DNA from: Pedobacter sp. MR2016-24
GTDB taxonomy: Bacteria > Bacteroidota > Bacteroidia > Sphingobacteriales > Sphingobacteriaceae
Assembly: GCF_026239655.1 (NCBI RefSeq)
Contig: NZ_JAPIVO010000008.1
Span: 186,001 to 250,000 of the forward strand
Reading direction: 5' to 3'
Length of the DNA: 64,000 nt
Of this stretch, positions 1 through 8,240 are shown in pieces. Under the pieces are notes generated by a model. That model saw only the letters and a list, made by a program, of their open reading frames with translations. It had not been told where the DNA came from and searched no databases. The stretch's first letter is position 1; each line of letters opens with the position of its first letter. The position numbers were made by a program, and so were the translations under genes.

Positions 1-966
1 TGTTACCTGGTTATCACCTGTGGCCGTAGCATTGATGATAGATATATATTCCAAACCAGCAGTGCCAGTAAAATCTGCAGCATCAAAATTGACAACTACA
101 CCATCATTGATCAGAATACTTGGAACAGTCAAAACAATTTTTGTAGATTCGTTTGTACCTAAGGTCAGGGCAGGGATCGCTATCTTTTGTTTCAGAAATG
201 CATTAGCAGCAAGTACTGATTTTCTGACTTCTCCGGTAGCATTATCAACCACAAGCACCTGCTCTGTTGCAGCTCCCGAGGCAGCTACTGCATCGGTAAT
301 AACTATACCGCTAACTGGTGCAGCAACAGTACCGATATTACCAGTTAAAGTAGTCAGCCCTTTAGCTACAGTCAATGCACCATTAAAAGTCGATGCCTGA
401 GGAAGCAAAGTAGTTCCCACCGTCAATGTACCGTTGAAAGTTTTGTTACCGCCAAAAACCTGTTCTCCTGTTGCGGTAACAACACCCGGGTTAACAGCAT
501 CAGCCGGTGCAAGTTTCAGCATTGTTTTCTGTCCTACCGGCGTCAGTGTATAACCAATTGAATTTCCGGTAGCTTCAATACCTGCATCACTTACCTGTAA
601 AGCCTGAGCAAATGTTGTCCATTCACCGTCCTGAAAGAGGTAAAATGCTTTTTCTGCGGTACTATACACAATCATACCATTAACCCGGTTTGCCAGGGGT
701 ATGGTTGTCAAATCTGTAACGCGGGGCACTAAAAGCGCCTTATCTACACCGTCAATCTGCAAAGCAATATTGGCATTACTTACATCTGCAATACCAATGG
801 CGATAGCTTTCGTATTGAGGACAGCATTATTACCCATCTGCAGATCTTTAACAGCCTTATGATTGCCCAGATTATCTCCCATTTTTTGATTTTGCGCCCG
901 TGCAAAAGATGAAAATGTTGTAATAAGGCCAAGCACACCTATTAATCTGAGTAGATTTTTGTTCAT
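1..966 (-). CDS. Exported repeat-rich surface protein, 3' end cut by window edge
   Basis: This minus-strand frame is open for 322 codons from an ATG at 964-966 to the window edge, so the C-terminus is missing. The N-terminus is a signal peptide ending in an Ala-Arg-Ala-Gln type cleavage site, followed by GDNLGNHKA and, near residue 97, NGMIVYSTAEKAFYLFQDG. That block is typical of Bacteroidota cell-surface and tail-fibre-like proteins. The remainder is Gly/Thr/Val-rich with short TLTVG-type units, suggesting a beta-helical or beta-solenoid fold. It is a paralogue of the next gene upstream (1055-2239), sharing the N-terminal block, the ADxxNPGxV segment and FGGxKTF. It lies 88 bp downstream of that gene and is probably its operon partner. 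No enzymatic motif is visible; a structural or adhesive role is inference. Confidence 0.7.
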   Translation of the reverse strand, partial: MNKNLLRLIGVLGLITTFSSFARAQNQKMGDNLGNHKAVKDLQMGNNAVLNTKAIAIGIADVSNANIALQIDGVDKALLVPRVTDLTTIPLANRVNGMIVYSTAEKAFYLFQDGEWTTFAQALQVSDAGIEATGNSIGYTLTPVGQKTMLKLAPADAVNPGVVTATGEQVFGGNKTFNGTLTVGTTLLPQASTFNGALTVAKGLTTLTGNIGTVAAPVSGIVITDAVAASGAATEQVLVVDNATGEVRKSVLAANAFLKQKIAIPALTLGTNESTKIVLTVPSILINDGVVVNFDAADFTGTAGLEYISIINATATGDNQVT

Positions 967-1054
967 ATAATTTGAATACTAGTATTTTGAAAGGTTACAC
1001 TAACCAGGTCGGAGAAGACCGACCTGATTCGTGAAGGGTGTGTTGATGTTTAAA

Positions 1055-2239
1055 TTATATTGCAGTAGGTGCAGCATTATATTTGGTCACGATCAGGTTA
1101 GCTCCGTCGATAGCAGGAGCGGTATAAGTACCTGTCGTAGGCGCCGGATTCCTAAAATCTGCGATGTTAACGGTTACCGTGTTATCTGCTGTTGCTGTTG
1201 CAGAAAGAATAGTTAATCCTGCAAACCTCGCCACATCCGCCGCGGCAAAGTTGACTACAATCCCGTCGTTTGCTTTAATTCCCGTTACCGTTAAGGTAAC
1301 TGTGATACCTGAATTTCCTTCCGCATCAAAACCTGCAGAAGCACCTGTTGGTACTGCTACCTGATATTTAGCTAATGACGTACTGCTGAACGTGCCTTTT
1401 TTAATATTTCCTGCAGCATCAACAATCAAATAAGTTTGTTCTTCTGTAGCCAGGGCAGTCACAGGATTCACCAATTTGACAGCAGACACTTCTGAGCCAG
1501 GAGCACCTGTAGAACCATTTAACGTAGTTGTACCACCCACCACAGTTAAATTACCATTCAATTCAGTATTGGCAGTAGTAGTAGCAGTACCTACAGTTAG
1601 GTTACCAGCCGCAGTTACCGTAGCACCCAAAGCAGTTGCACCGGTAGCGGTTAATGTACCTCCTAATGTAGTTGCACCCGTACCTACAGTTAATGTACTT
1701 GCACCATCAACAGCCACATTACCTAAGAAAGTCTTGGCACCACCAAAAGTTTGAGCGGCAACACTTACGATACCAGGATTTGTGCCATCAGCAGGCGTTA
1801 ACCTCAATACCATTTCCTCACCTTCCTGCGTAAGGGTATAACCATTTGCAGTAGGTGTAGTACCAATGTCAGTTGCCACCTTCAGTCCAAGGGCAAAAGT
1901 TACCCAGGCACCGTTTTGATACAGATAAAATTTATTGTCTGTGGTATTATAAACGATCATACCATTTAATGGGGCAGCAATGTCAGTATTAGCAGCAACT
2001 GAAGAAAGCAAAATTGCTTTTCCTGTTGTACCAATTTCCAGGGCAATACTACCGTTAGTTAATGTTGTTTTTCCAATAGCCAGACCCGCTGCATTGAAAA
2101 TTGTTTTACCTTCCATTTCAAGGTCTCTGGTAGCCTTGTGGTTACCCAGGTTGTCTCCGAATTTCTGCGCTTTCGCAAAAAACGATGTAGCAGTAACTAA
2201 GCCCATTACGAGCGTTAATTTTAGTAGTGTTGTTTTCAT
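1055..2239 (-). CDS. Exported Gly/Thr-rich repeat surface protein
   Basis: 394 residues with a signal peptide (residues 1-24, ending AKAQ). It then carries the GDNLGNHKA block and NGMIVYNTTDNKFYLYQNG near residue 90, shared with its paralogue at 1-966. From about residue 165 to 245 there are degenerate short repeats of the type TLxVGTGATTLGGTLTATG, as expected for a beta-solenoid or fibre shaft. There are no Cys pairs, no catalytic motif, and no Por secretion tail that I recognise. The gene starts 21 bp after the stop of the collagen-like gene upstream, so the three form one transcription unit. Function is unknown; cell-surface fibre or adhesin is the likeliest role from composition and neighbours. 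Confidence 0.7.
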   Translation of the reverse strand: MKTTLLKLTLVMGLVTATSFFAKAQKFGDNLGNHKATRDLEMEGKTIFNAAGLAIGKTTLTNGSIALEIGTTGKAILLSSVAANTDIAAPLNGMIVYNTTDNKFYLYQNGAWVTFALGLKVATDIGTTPTANGYTLTQEGEEMVLRLTPADGTNPGIVSVAAQTFGGAKTFLGNVAVDGASTLTVGTGATTLGGTLTATGATALGATVTAAGNLTVGTATTTANTELNGNLTVVGGTTTLNGSTGAPGSEVSAVKLVNPVTALATEEQTYLIVDAAGNIKKGTFSSTSLAKYQVAVPTGASAGFDAEGNSGITVTLTVTGIKANDGIVVNFAAADVARFAGLTILSATATADNTVTVNIADFRNPAPTTGTYTAPAIDGANLIVTKYNAAPTAI

Positions 2240-2260
2240 TTTGAAATTAATTTAGAGTGT

Positions 2261-3724
2261 TTAATTATTATTTACCTGCATTAACAAGATCTTATGAGTT
2301 CTTCCGCTGATGTTCACCGGAATGGGTTGATAGTTAGCCAGTCGTACGCTGACTTCATTAGCTGCACTTACCCAGGTGGCTAAAATTGAATACTCTGTCT
2401 CATCACCTATGTTAGTAAGGAAAACAGGATCACCGATACTTGCTCCGGGTACGGTTAACTTTAAAAGCGCCACTTGGTTTGCGGCGATGGTACTTGTACC
2501 ATCGAGTAAAGTGGAGAAGCTGATGTTAGATAAAGTGCCGGAAACCAGCTTTGCATCGGTAGCACTTTGCCATTTCACTACTTTGTTTGCATCTGTCATC
2601 AGGAATGAATTGGCCGTAGTTGCCGCTTTAATATCAATAGTCATAGGTTTTAAAGCTGCACCTGTATTATTGCTAAGTGCTATTACATCTGTACTGGCTG
2701 TTGTTACATCCTCTGCTACAGCACTTGGCACCGTTGAAGGCACCCACGATGTCCCGTCAAATTTCAGTATCTGATTTGCTGTTGGCGCAACACTACTAAT
2801 GGTAACTCCTTGTATTTTAATAACTTTCGGCGCAGGGTAAATTCCCGATAAATCGCCCGCAGCATTCGGATCCATCTTCATTGAGTTCAGAAAATCTGCT
2901 TCTGTACCTGTATTTCCAGCATCAAGCCATACCTGATAAACAGATTTACCATCCGCACCGGTAGCTCCTATTGCTCCTTTTATGGCGTTCAGAAAGTTTG
3001 CCTGGGTACCAGTATTACCGGCATCCAGCCAGATCTGATAGGCTGATTTACCATCGGCACCAGCTACACCTGCAGCTCCAACCGCACCTTTTATGGCGCT
3101 TAGAAAATCCGCCTGCGTACCTGTATTACCGGCATCCAGCCAGATCTGATAAGCTGACTTACCATTCGCACCAGCCACACCGGCAGCTCCTGCTGAACCA
3201 GCCGCACCTTTTATAGCGTTGAGAAAATCTGCCTGGGTACCTGTATTACCGGCATCAAGCCAAATCTGATAGGCTGATTTGCCATCAGCTCCGTTAGTTC
3301 CAGCACCGCCGGCATTCGCGGCATATAATGCATAGGGAACGCTTAACAGCTGCGAGGCCCCGGCTGAAACAAAATTACTTCCGCCATCCGGATCAACATC
3401 AACTTTCAGGTATTTTAATCCGCTGCCCCAGTTGATGGCAGAAAAAGTTCCGCTTGTACCTAATGTACCTGTAGAACCGATAGCCACATTATATAAACCC
3501 AGCGCACTGGTTACCACCTGGCGGGTTTCAGCATACTGGACTGCACCAGACTCAGACCCATTGAGAATTGAAAGCCTTAACATGATTGACTTATTAGCAA
3601 CCGGGCTTCCATCAGCATTTCTTAATGCGCCCTGGTAATTAAATTGCTGGGGCGCCTGACCTTTTGCACCAAGTGCCATGCCCAAAAAAATCACTGGTAA
3701 AAAGATGAGTAGTTTTATATTCAT
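2261..3724 (-). CDS. Exported collagen-like repeat surface protein
   Basis: The ATG at 3722-3724 is chosen because it begins a clean signal peptide (residues 1-22, ending AKG-Q); an upstream ATG at 3784 would add 20 residues of non-signal sequence. Residues 24-138 match the N-terminal domain common in Bacteroidota fibre proteins (NYQGALRNADG, then VSAGASQLLSVPYALYA). Residues 145-283 hold four copies of a unit built on GKSAYQIWLDAGNTGTQADF followed by LNAIKG, joined by Gly-Ala-rich collagen-like linkers. Residues 284-487 are a C-terminal globular part of unknown fold. It is the first gene of a three-gene run of exported surface proteins and has a good promoter candidate at 3804-3834. Role inferred: surface fibre or adhesin. 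Confidence 0.72.
   Translation of the reverse strand: MNIKLLIFLPVIFLGMALGAKGQAPQQFNYQGALRNADGSPVANKSIMLRLSILNGSESGAVQYAETRQVVTSALGLYNVAIGSTGTLGTSGTFSAINWGSGLKYLKVDVDPDGGSNFVSAGASQLLSVPYALYAANAGGAGTNGADGKSAYQIWLDAGNTGTQADFLNAIKGAAGSAGAAGVAGANGKSAYQIWLDAGNTGTQADFLSAIKGAVGAAGVAGADGKSAYQIWLDAGNTGTQANFLNAIKGAIGATGADGKSVYQVWLDAGNTGTEADFLNSMKMDPNAAGDLSGIYPAPKVIKIQGVTISSVAPTANQILKFDGTSWVPSTVPSAVAEDVTTASTDVIALSNNTGAALKPMTIDIKAATTANSFLMTDANKVVKWQSATDAKLVSGTLSNISFSTLLDGTSTIAANQVALLKLTVPGASIGDPVFLTNIGDETEYSILATWVSAANEVSVRLANYQPIPVNISGRTHKILLMQVNNN
2876..3292 (-). repeat. Four tandem collagen-like coding repeats
   Basis: Four in-frame copies of a unit of roughly 36-42 codons (residues 145-283 of the collagen-like protein). 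Each has GKSAYQIWLDAGNTGTQADF or a close variant and then a Gly-Ala-rich linker of variable length. The first three copies are nearly identical; the fourth diverges (SVYQVWL, TEADF, SMKMD). Linker lengths differ between copies, which suggests the array changes size by recombination. Confidence 0.75.
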
Positions 3725-3754
3725 ATTAATATACACTTTGCATTTGATACATAT

Positions 3755-3776
3755 TGTTTCAATAAAGTTTTGAAAC
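3755..3776. promoter_or_regulatory. Inverted repeat GTTTCAA-N7-TTGAAAC, candidate operator
   Basis: A perfect 7-7-7 inverted repeat (3756-3762 and 3770-3776) lies about 31 bp upstream of the chosen start of the collagen-like gene, between its promoter candidate and its ATG. The same stretch also reads TGTTTCA-N5-GTTTTGA, an arrangement found again at 7154-7172 and, with N4, at 18358-18375. Regulator unknown. Confidence 0.35.
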
Positions 3777-3803
3777 GCGTTCATTCACAATAAATCAACG
3801 ACA

Positions 3804-3834
3804 CAAAGATATGAAATGAAACTATTAATTGCAA
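3804..3834 (-). promoter_or_regulatory. Bacteroidota-type promoter for the surface-protein operon
   Basis: On the minus strand, TTG (3832-3834) is followed after 20 nt by TATCTTTG (3804-3811). This fits the Bacteroidota -33/-7 consensus TTG-N19/20-TAnnTTTG. It points at the gene starting at 3724, giving a leader of about 70 nt. Confidence 0.5.
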
Positions 3835-3948
3835 TTAAAACGATATTATTTGAAATAATTTGTTTACAAAGACGTTAAAGCAAACCTCAAATATCTCATA
3901 ATATTGATTATCAGATAATTAAAACACTTAAACAGAGTAGTTTTGAGA

Positions 3949-3965
3949 TGAAACTTTATGTTTCA
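3949..3965. promoter_or_regulatory. Perfect inverted repeat TGAAAC-N5-GTTTCA, candidate operator
   Basis: TGAAAC (3949-3954), spacer TTTAT, GTTTCA (3960-3965), with a GTTTTGA just before it at 3940-3946. It sits in the long non-coding stretch upstream of the surface-protein promoter. The hexamer TGAAAC or its complement occurs five times between 3756 and 3965. Confidence 0.35.
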
Positions 3966-4022
3966 CTTATTAGTAAATAGAGAGAGACCTATCCAAAAAC
4001 AACTAGAGGTTGTATGTAAACG

Positions 4023-4073
4023 AAAAAGTTTCCCATCCGCAGGCTAGTATGAGCTAATTTGCAGAAGGGAAAC
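4023..4073 (-). terminator. Candidate terminator after the 4100-4492 gene
   Basis: GTTTCCC (4028-4034) pairs with GGGAAAC (4067-4073). On the minus strand the stem is followed by TTTTT (4023-4027). The loop is long, 32 nt, but can form an inner AGCT-type stem. It lies just downstream of the minus-strand stop at 4100. The rest of the 375-bp gap 3725-4099 holds only the promoter and inverted repeats listed and AT-rich sequence. Confidence 0.4.
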
Positions 4074-4099
4074 AAGTTATGTAAGTGGAATATTAAGAT

Positions 4100-4492
4100 T
4101 TAAAGTAATTGGGACATTGGACGATCTTTAACCAGGCGCCCTTCATACCAAAGCACAAAAGCACCAGTATTTAATGAATTCAGGTTAGCATATACCTTAT
4201 AATCATAAAAGGTCGCAGTAAGCAGACAACTGAGTAAAAGATTAGAATAATCGATACTGAATAAATTGACATCAGCATCACTAGCGGTATAGAATGCGGT
4301 ATTTGAATTATGGATAAAAGCGTCAACCCAATATTCAAAGTTCCGGATAGCACTTTGCTGTTCTTCAGAAATAGTTTTTTCTTTAAAACACATCAGGCGC
4401 AATATGGAGTGTTCCGAAAATAAGATACCAGCGTGGAGAACTTCTCCGTACAGCTCAGGTGTATAGTTAAAAAATGGCAGAAGAGTATTCAT
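4100..4492 (-). CDS. Small hypothetical protein
   Basis: 130 residues from the ATG at 4490-4492 (MNTLLPFFNYTP); an upstream ATG at 4525 would add 11 residues. I do not recognise the family. It has no signal peptide or membrane segment and is rich in aromatic residues (YWVDAFIHN, FYDYKVYANL, VLWYEGRLV). A mixed alpha/beta cytosolic protein is the best guess. It stands alone, with a candidate terminator directly downstream and the AraC-type regulator more than 150 bp upstream on the same strand. No function can be assigned. Confidence 0.5.
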   Translation of the reverse strand: MNTLLPFFNYTPELYGEVLHAGILFSEHSILRLMCFKEKTISEEQQSAIRNFEYWVDAFIHNSNTAFYTASDADVNLFSIDYSNLLLSCLLTATFYDYKVYANLNSLNTGAFVLWYEGRLVKDRPMSQLL

Positions 4493-4647
4493 ATGGTAGT
4501 TTGCTAAGATTCGGCAACAAAACAACAGATTATATCATAAAATTAACCACCGAAGGTGTTCAGAATCATGAAATGGAACACAAAAATGGAATATCAGGAG
4601 GTTGCTGACATCTCTGTCGACAAATATAACGAGCTATTTCAATCGTC

Positions 4648-5907
4648 TTATTTGTGCAGATGAAGATATTGAGTTGGATTAACCTGCTTATATTTTTTAA
4701 AGGCCATAAAAAAAGTAGTCCTGGAAGAAAAGCCGGCTTCGAAAGCAAGACCTTCCAGAGTTAGGTCTTTCCAGTCGTCTTTGATCAGACGATCCGCAAC
4801 ATATTCAATTCGCCATTCATTAATAAAGTCATTAAACCCCCTTTTATATACATTGGTTAATAAATAAGACAATGCGCGAGGCGGTATATCACATTGCTCC
4901 GCAACATCCTGAACTTTCAGGCCCTGCCTCCTGAATAAACCAGTATCAACAACCACCCGCTCAAAGCGTTCTTTATAAATTTCCAGATCCTCAGCGCCAT
5001 AGGGAGACTGCATAGGTTTTGCTGTAGAAGCAAGCGCATCAAAATCCTCAACAGGAGCAGCTAATGCTCCCGGATCAGCCAGAACTTCATCAACACTCAC
5101 GATATGTTCGGATTTTTTTTCGGAATGAGAAAGAACCAACAACTCCTCTCCTCTATATAAAAGTGACGGCGAAAGATATAAATAAATCGGAAATACAACA
5201 TAACACACACAAAGCACTAAGAAGCAAATATTTACAGCACTAACCCAGCTATTAAAACCCAGTATAGCCAGCACGTAGAATAATAGCATAAAAACATAAA
5301 GCGCAACCTCCATAAATGTCAATACCAATACCCATTTAAAAATTTTCCTGAACCGATCCGTACCAGGCAACACATCTCTATAAAACCTAAAAATTAACTT
5401 AGCTTGAAAAAACAGATAAAGACAACCCTGAGCTAGGCGCGTAATAAAATGAAGCCATAAAAAAACCGCTCCGGAGTCGATGGTAAAAACCGACCTCCGG
5501 TCATTAGCCACAAACCGCACATGTTCATAACCCCGTACGTCCAGAACAAAGTAGATGATTAATGCGATGAGAGATATGAGGGCCGCCGGTAAAAGATGTA
5601 ACCACAAATTCTTTTTTTTAATAGCCCCATACAACACAACGGTAGTATATATATAGATAGAGGGAGGGATCAAATAAAATACCGGAACTACAAATTTAAA
5701 ATAGGTAGAAATTTCGGTCATGATGCCTGCCAAAAATAATAACTTAAAAAAAGCTTCGAATCCAACTGTAAAAAGAACAAGCGCCAGCAATTGACTCACC
5801 ACCCTCCTGCCCTTACCAACAGTAAGCAATATGATACAGGCAAGAAAAGACAAAACAACACCCGAAAAAACCAACCCACCTAAAAATGTTTTCATAAAGA
5901 TACCCAT
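4648..5907 (-). CDS. Membrane-anchored AraC-family transcriptional regulator
   Basis: 419 residues. The first ~245 residues contain six to seven hydrophobic segments (for example around 8-30, 38-60, 72-92, 103-122, 190-215 and 218-245), so the sensor half is embedded in the inner membrane. Residues about 305-418 form an AraC/XylS double HTH, including LKVQDVAEQCDIPPRALSYL and LEGLAFEAGFSSRTTFFMAF, ending in the usual YKQVNPTQYL. This architecture (7TM-like plus AraC) is common in Bacteroidota and usually responds to an envelope or small-molecule signal; the ligand here is unknown. A second ATG at 5895 (MKTFLGG) is an equally good start. It is monocistronic as far as I can see. Confidence 0.82.
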   Translation of the reverse strand: MGIFMKTFLGGLVFSGVVLSFLACIILLTVGKGRRVVSQLLALVLFTVGFEAFFKLLFLAGIMTEISTYFKFVVPVFYLIPPSIYIYTTVVLYGAIKKKNLWLHLLPAALISLIALIIYFVLDVRGYEHVRFVANDRRSVFTIDSGAVFLWLHFITRLAQGCLYLFFQAKLIFRFYRDVLPGTDRFRKIFKWVLVLTFMEVALYVFMLLFYVLAILGFNSWVSAVNICFLVLCVCYVVFPIYLYLSPSLLYRGEELLVLSHSEKKSEHIVSVDEVLADPGALAAPVEDFDALASTAKPMQSPYGAEDLEIYKERFERVVVDTGLFRRQGLKVQDVAEQCDIPPRALSYLLTNVYKRGFNDFINEWRIEYVADRLIKDDWKDLTLEGLAFEAGFSSRTTFFMAFKKYKQVNPTQYLHLHK

Positions 5908-6106
5908 ACTAACATCACCAAAAGAGTTACAACCCGTAAAATTGAAAATAGAATCAATTCAAACCTATCAGGCAACTATTGATAAAAATTATTTTAAAAA
6001 AGTTGAATACCTATATAGTCGAGAAAAACACCTTCAGATCAATCCAAAAAAAGTACAATAAACAAATTTTAAACCGACATTTCAATTAAAACAAAACTTC
6101 AATCAC

Positions 6107-6144
6107 AAAAAAGAGCCATGACTGTATTTAATCAATCACGGCTC
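6107..6144 (-). terminator. Intrinsic terminator of the Xre/S24 regulator gene
   Basis: Minus-strand stem GAGCCGTGA / TCATGGCTC (6113-6121 with 6136-6144, one G-U pair), loop of 14 nt, followed by TTTTTT at 6107-6112. It lies about 30 nt past the stop at 6174. The other strand also has CTTTT after the stem. Confidence 0.75.
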
Positions 6145-6173
6145 CTTTTATTTATCAGGATAAATATCAGCTG

Positions 6174-7019
6174 CTACAAACGCGCAGATTTTATTTTAAA
6201 AACTTCTTCCTTAAGCTCATTGATGGTAGATTCAAAGTCGTTAAAATATTGAGATATATTTTCTATTGCCTTATTCAATCTGCAGGAGATTTTAGCCTTC
6301 ACTTCCCAAAGCTCCCTGACATCTTCAGCCCTGACCCATTCAGATTTATACCTTTTATTATCAGGCACCAGGCAAAACATACTGGTCGCCGGATTAAAAT
6401 CAGCAATCCGTCGGATCATGATACTGCGCTCAAGCACAACAACATATATATTAGACAAAGAAATCTTTGCATAATTTTCAACATTACTTCCGACAGCTAA
6501 ATCCTGAAAATAAAGCACTCCCTCCATACTATCACCTTCAACTTCAAAAGCCCGATATAAACCTGACGACAAAGCAGAAATCGGCACAGTAAATTCCGGC
6601 AACGTCATTACATAATCAGCATCAGCTCTCTTATCTAGATAAGTGAGATACTCAGATAATTTCAACAAGACATTTTTCCGTACATCAACAACTTCAGATA
6701 TCACTTCACTCCCCGAACTCAGGGTGCTAAAAGAGGGTAAAATCCCTGAATCTTTTTCTGCATCTAAAACGGATTTAACATTAGTGATGACAGATTTAAG
6801 ATCCGTACCATGCAGTATCCATTCATAATCTTTCTGATAAAACTCAGCGACCCTGGAGAGCACACTATAAGAAGGAAATTGTTTACCAAGCTCCACTTGC
6901 GAATAGTGACTCCTGGAAAGACCAAGAACTTCTGAAACTTCTGCCTGAGACAAATCCTTGCCCAGCCTTAAGCCACGCAGACGCTCACCGATGTTCTTTT
7001 TTGAAATTATATCTTGCAT
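6174..7019 (-). CDS. Xre-family repressor with S24/LexA-like C-terminal domain, catalytic Lys replaced
   Basis: 281 residues. Residues 11-66 are a clear Xre HTH (RLRGLRLGKDLSQAEVSEVL, then SRSHYSQVELGK). Residues 155-246 resemble the LexA/S24 fold: FEVEGDSMEG around S164 is the nucleophile region. The segment where the general-base Lys should lie reads RSIMIRRI (residues 198-205), with Arg in place of Lys. Self-cleavage is therefore doubtful, and the domain may act only in dimerisation or ligand sensing. Residues 250-278 are a likely coiled coil. The gene is divergent from the histidine-kinase/receiver hybrid, with inverted repeats in the 182-bp gap that could be its own operator. It resembles phage and ICE repressors, but no mobile element is visible nearby. 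Confidence 0.78.
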   Translation of the reverse strand: MQDIISKKNIGERLRGLRLGKDLSQAEVSEVLGLSRSHYSQVELGKQFPSYSVLSRVAEFYQKDYEWILHGTDLKSVITNVKSVLDAEKDSGILPSFSTLSSGSEVISEVVDVRKNVLLKLSEYLTYLDKRADADYVMTLPEFTVPISALSSGLYRAFEVEGDSMEGVLYFQDLAVGSNVENYAKISLSNIYVVVLERSIMIRRIADFNPATSMFCLVPDNKRYKSEWVRAEDVRELWEVKAKISCRLNKAIENISQYFNDFESTINELKEEVFKIKSARL

Positions 7020-7138
7020 TTTGATTTATTTTATTGCAACTTTACTAAAAGGTTAAGATCAGACATATAATCTGGCTATAAACATATTACAAAATAACGA
7101 CTGCATTCGGATAATCAATATACAGTCAGTGATTATTG

Positions 7139-7158
7139 CAAACATACGCAATATGTTT
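7139..7158. promoter_or_regulatory. Divergent-gap operator/promoter: AAACATA-N5-TATGTTT
   Basis: A perfect 7-bp inverted repeat (7140-7146 and 7152-7158) lies between the Xre regulator and the hybrid sensor. On the minus strand the left arm forms TATGTTTG (7139-7146), a full match to the Bacteroidota -7 box TAnnTTTG, although no good -33 TTG is at the right distance. An overlapping TGTTTCA-N5-GTTTTGA runs 7154-7172. Autoregulation by the Xre protein is a reasonable inference. Confidence 0.4.
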
Positions 7159-7201
7159 CATTTATGTTTTGAATTGTCCCGTTAACCAAAAATAATGCCG
7201 T

Positions 7202-8233
7202 ATGAATAAGCAACTCCAAGTAATCTCCAAAAAAAAGCTACTGTTACCATCAGGTCAACTCAAAATTATTCAGAAATTACTAGTAAATGATTTTTACTTC
7301 TTTTTAGATAGCGAGTTAAAGATAACAAACTATTCTACAAATTTAATTACCTTTTCAACTCAGGTGCTTAAGCATGAAATAGGTCTGGACACTACTATTA
7401 AGCAACTATTGAGCAATATAGACAAAGATCTTTCTGAAATAAAACTCCAGGAGTTTTTTGCAGGTAATATATGTCATGAAACTATCTGTTTCAAGTTTCA
7501 GATTGGTGGTGAGCAATTGATGCTGACAGTGTTTAAATTAACGGAAAATAATGCTACCGGATATTGCTGTTTAATGGAAAGCCATAAAAAAAGTGATGAC
7601 TTTAAAGGCATCCTGGAAAACATGCATACGGTCGCAAATCTGTCGTGGTTCACCTCTCACAAGCTCAGAGGACCTTTATCTACCATATTAAACCTGATCA
7701 ACAACAGCCCCTTACCGGAAATCGTAAATAACGAACAGCTAAAGCTACTGTTTTCACAAATGAAAAAACAGGCGATGAATCTGGACGACGCATTGCACAC
7801 CTTAAATCATCTCCTGGCTGATAAAGACAGAGGGACGCAAATAGTACCCCAGTTTTCTGGTGAAAACATTCAAAATATCCTGATGCTGGACGACGAAATA
7901 ATTATACACAAATTGAGTCAGAAAATTGTGACCGATATTAATCCAGAGCTAAACCTGTTCTCTTTTACGGAAGGAATCGAAGCACTGGAGTTCCTGCATA
8001 CTTTTCCGGTCGATTTAATTTTACTGGATCTGAATATGCCTCACATTAATGGTTGGGAATTTCTGCAGATGATGACAGAAAAAGGGATTGAAATCCCCAC
8101 AATCATCATTTCTTCTTCTATTGACACAAATGATGTCAATAGATCTTTTGAATACAAACAAGTCAAAGGTTTTTTTAACAAGCCGATTACGAAGGCCGAC
8201 CTGAAAAATATTTTAACAAACTCTTCAAACTAA
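7202..8233 (+). CDS. Hybrid sensor: PAS-like, HisKA-like and receiver domains, no ATPase domain
   Basis: 343 residues. Residues about 20-125 look like a PAS-type sensor. Residues 146-205 form a DHp helix pair with the H-box SHKLRGPLSTILNLI (phospho-accepting H153 conserved). The HATPase module expected next is absent. Residues 224-340 are a full receiver domain: acidic D230/D231, phosphorylatable D276 in LLDLNMP, Ser303-305 and K327 in FFNKPI. The protein cannot be an autokinase alone, so it may take phosphate from, or be controlled by, another kinase, or act as a phosphorelay scaffold. The 89-residue protein that follows starts 7 bp after its stop and is probably co-expressed. Confidence 0.75.
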   Translation: MNKQLQVISKKKLLLPSGQLKIIQKLLVNDFYFFLDSELKITNYSTNLITFSTQVLKHEIGLDTTIKQLLSNIDKDLSEIKLQEFFAGNICHETICFKFQIGGEQLMLTVFKLTENNATGYCCLMESHKKSDDFKGILENMHTVANLSWFTSHKLRGPLSTILNLINNSPLPEIVNNEQLKLLFSQMKKQAMNLDDALHTLNHLLADKDRGTQIVPQFSGENIQNILMLDDEIIIHKLSQKIVTDINPELNLFSFTEGIEALEFLHTFPVDLILLDLNMPHINGWEFLQMMTEKGIEIPTIIISSSIDTNDVNRSFEYKQVKGFFNKPITKADLKNILTNSSN

Positions 8234-8240
8234 GCTGACC

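Noticed and set aside
1476..1754. 92-codon plus-strand Val/Pro-rich frame
   Set aside because: Reverse-strand shadow of the Gly/Thr-rich repeat protein; composition follows from the complementary codons.
2876..3292. Regular repeats that might suggest a CRISPR array or satellite
   Set aside because: The repeats are in frame, of codon-multiple length and encode collagen-like units, so they are protein repeats.
4566..4748. 60-codon minus-strand frame near the AraC gene end
   Set aside because: Overlaps the AraC C-terminal HTH coding sequence in another frame; not a gene.
5831..6061. 76-codon plus-strand frame upstream of the AraC regulator
   Set aside because: Overlaps the AraC start and continues into AT-rich non-coding sequence; Lys/Pro-rich low-complexity product with no support.
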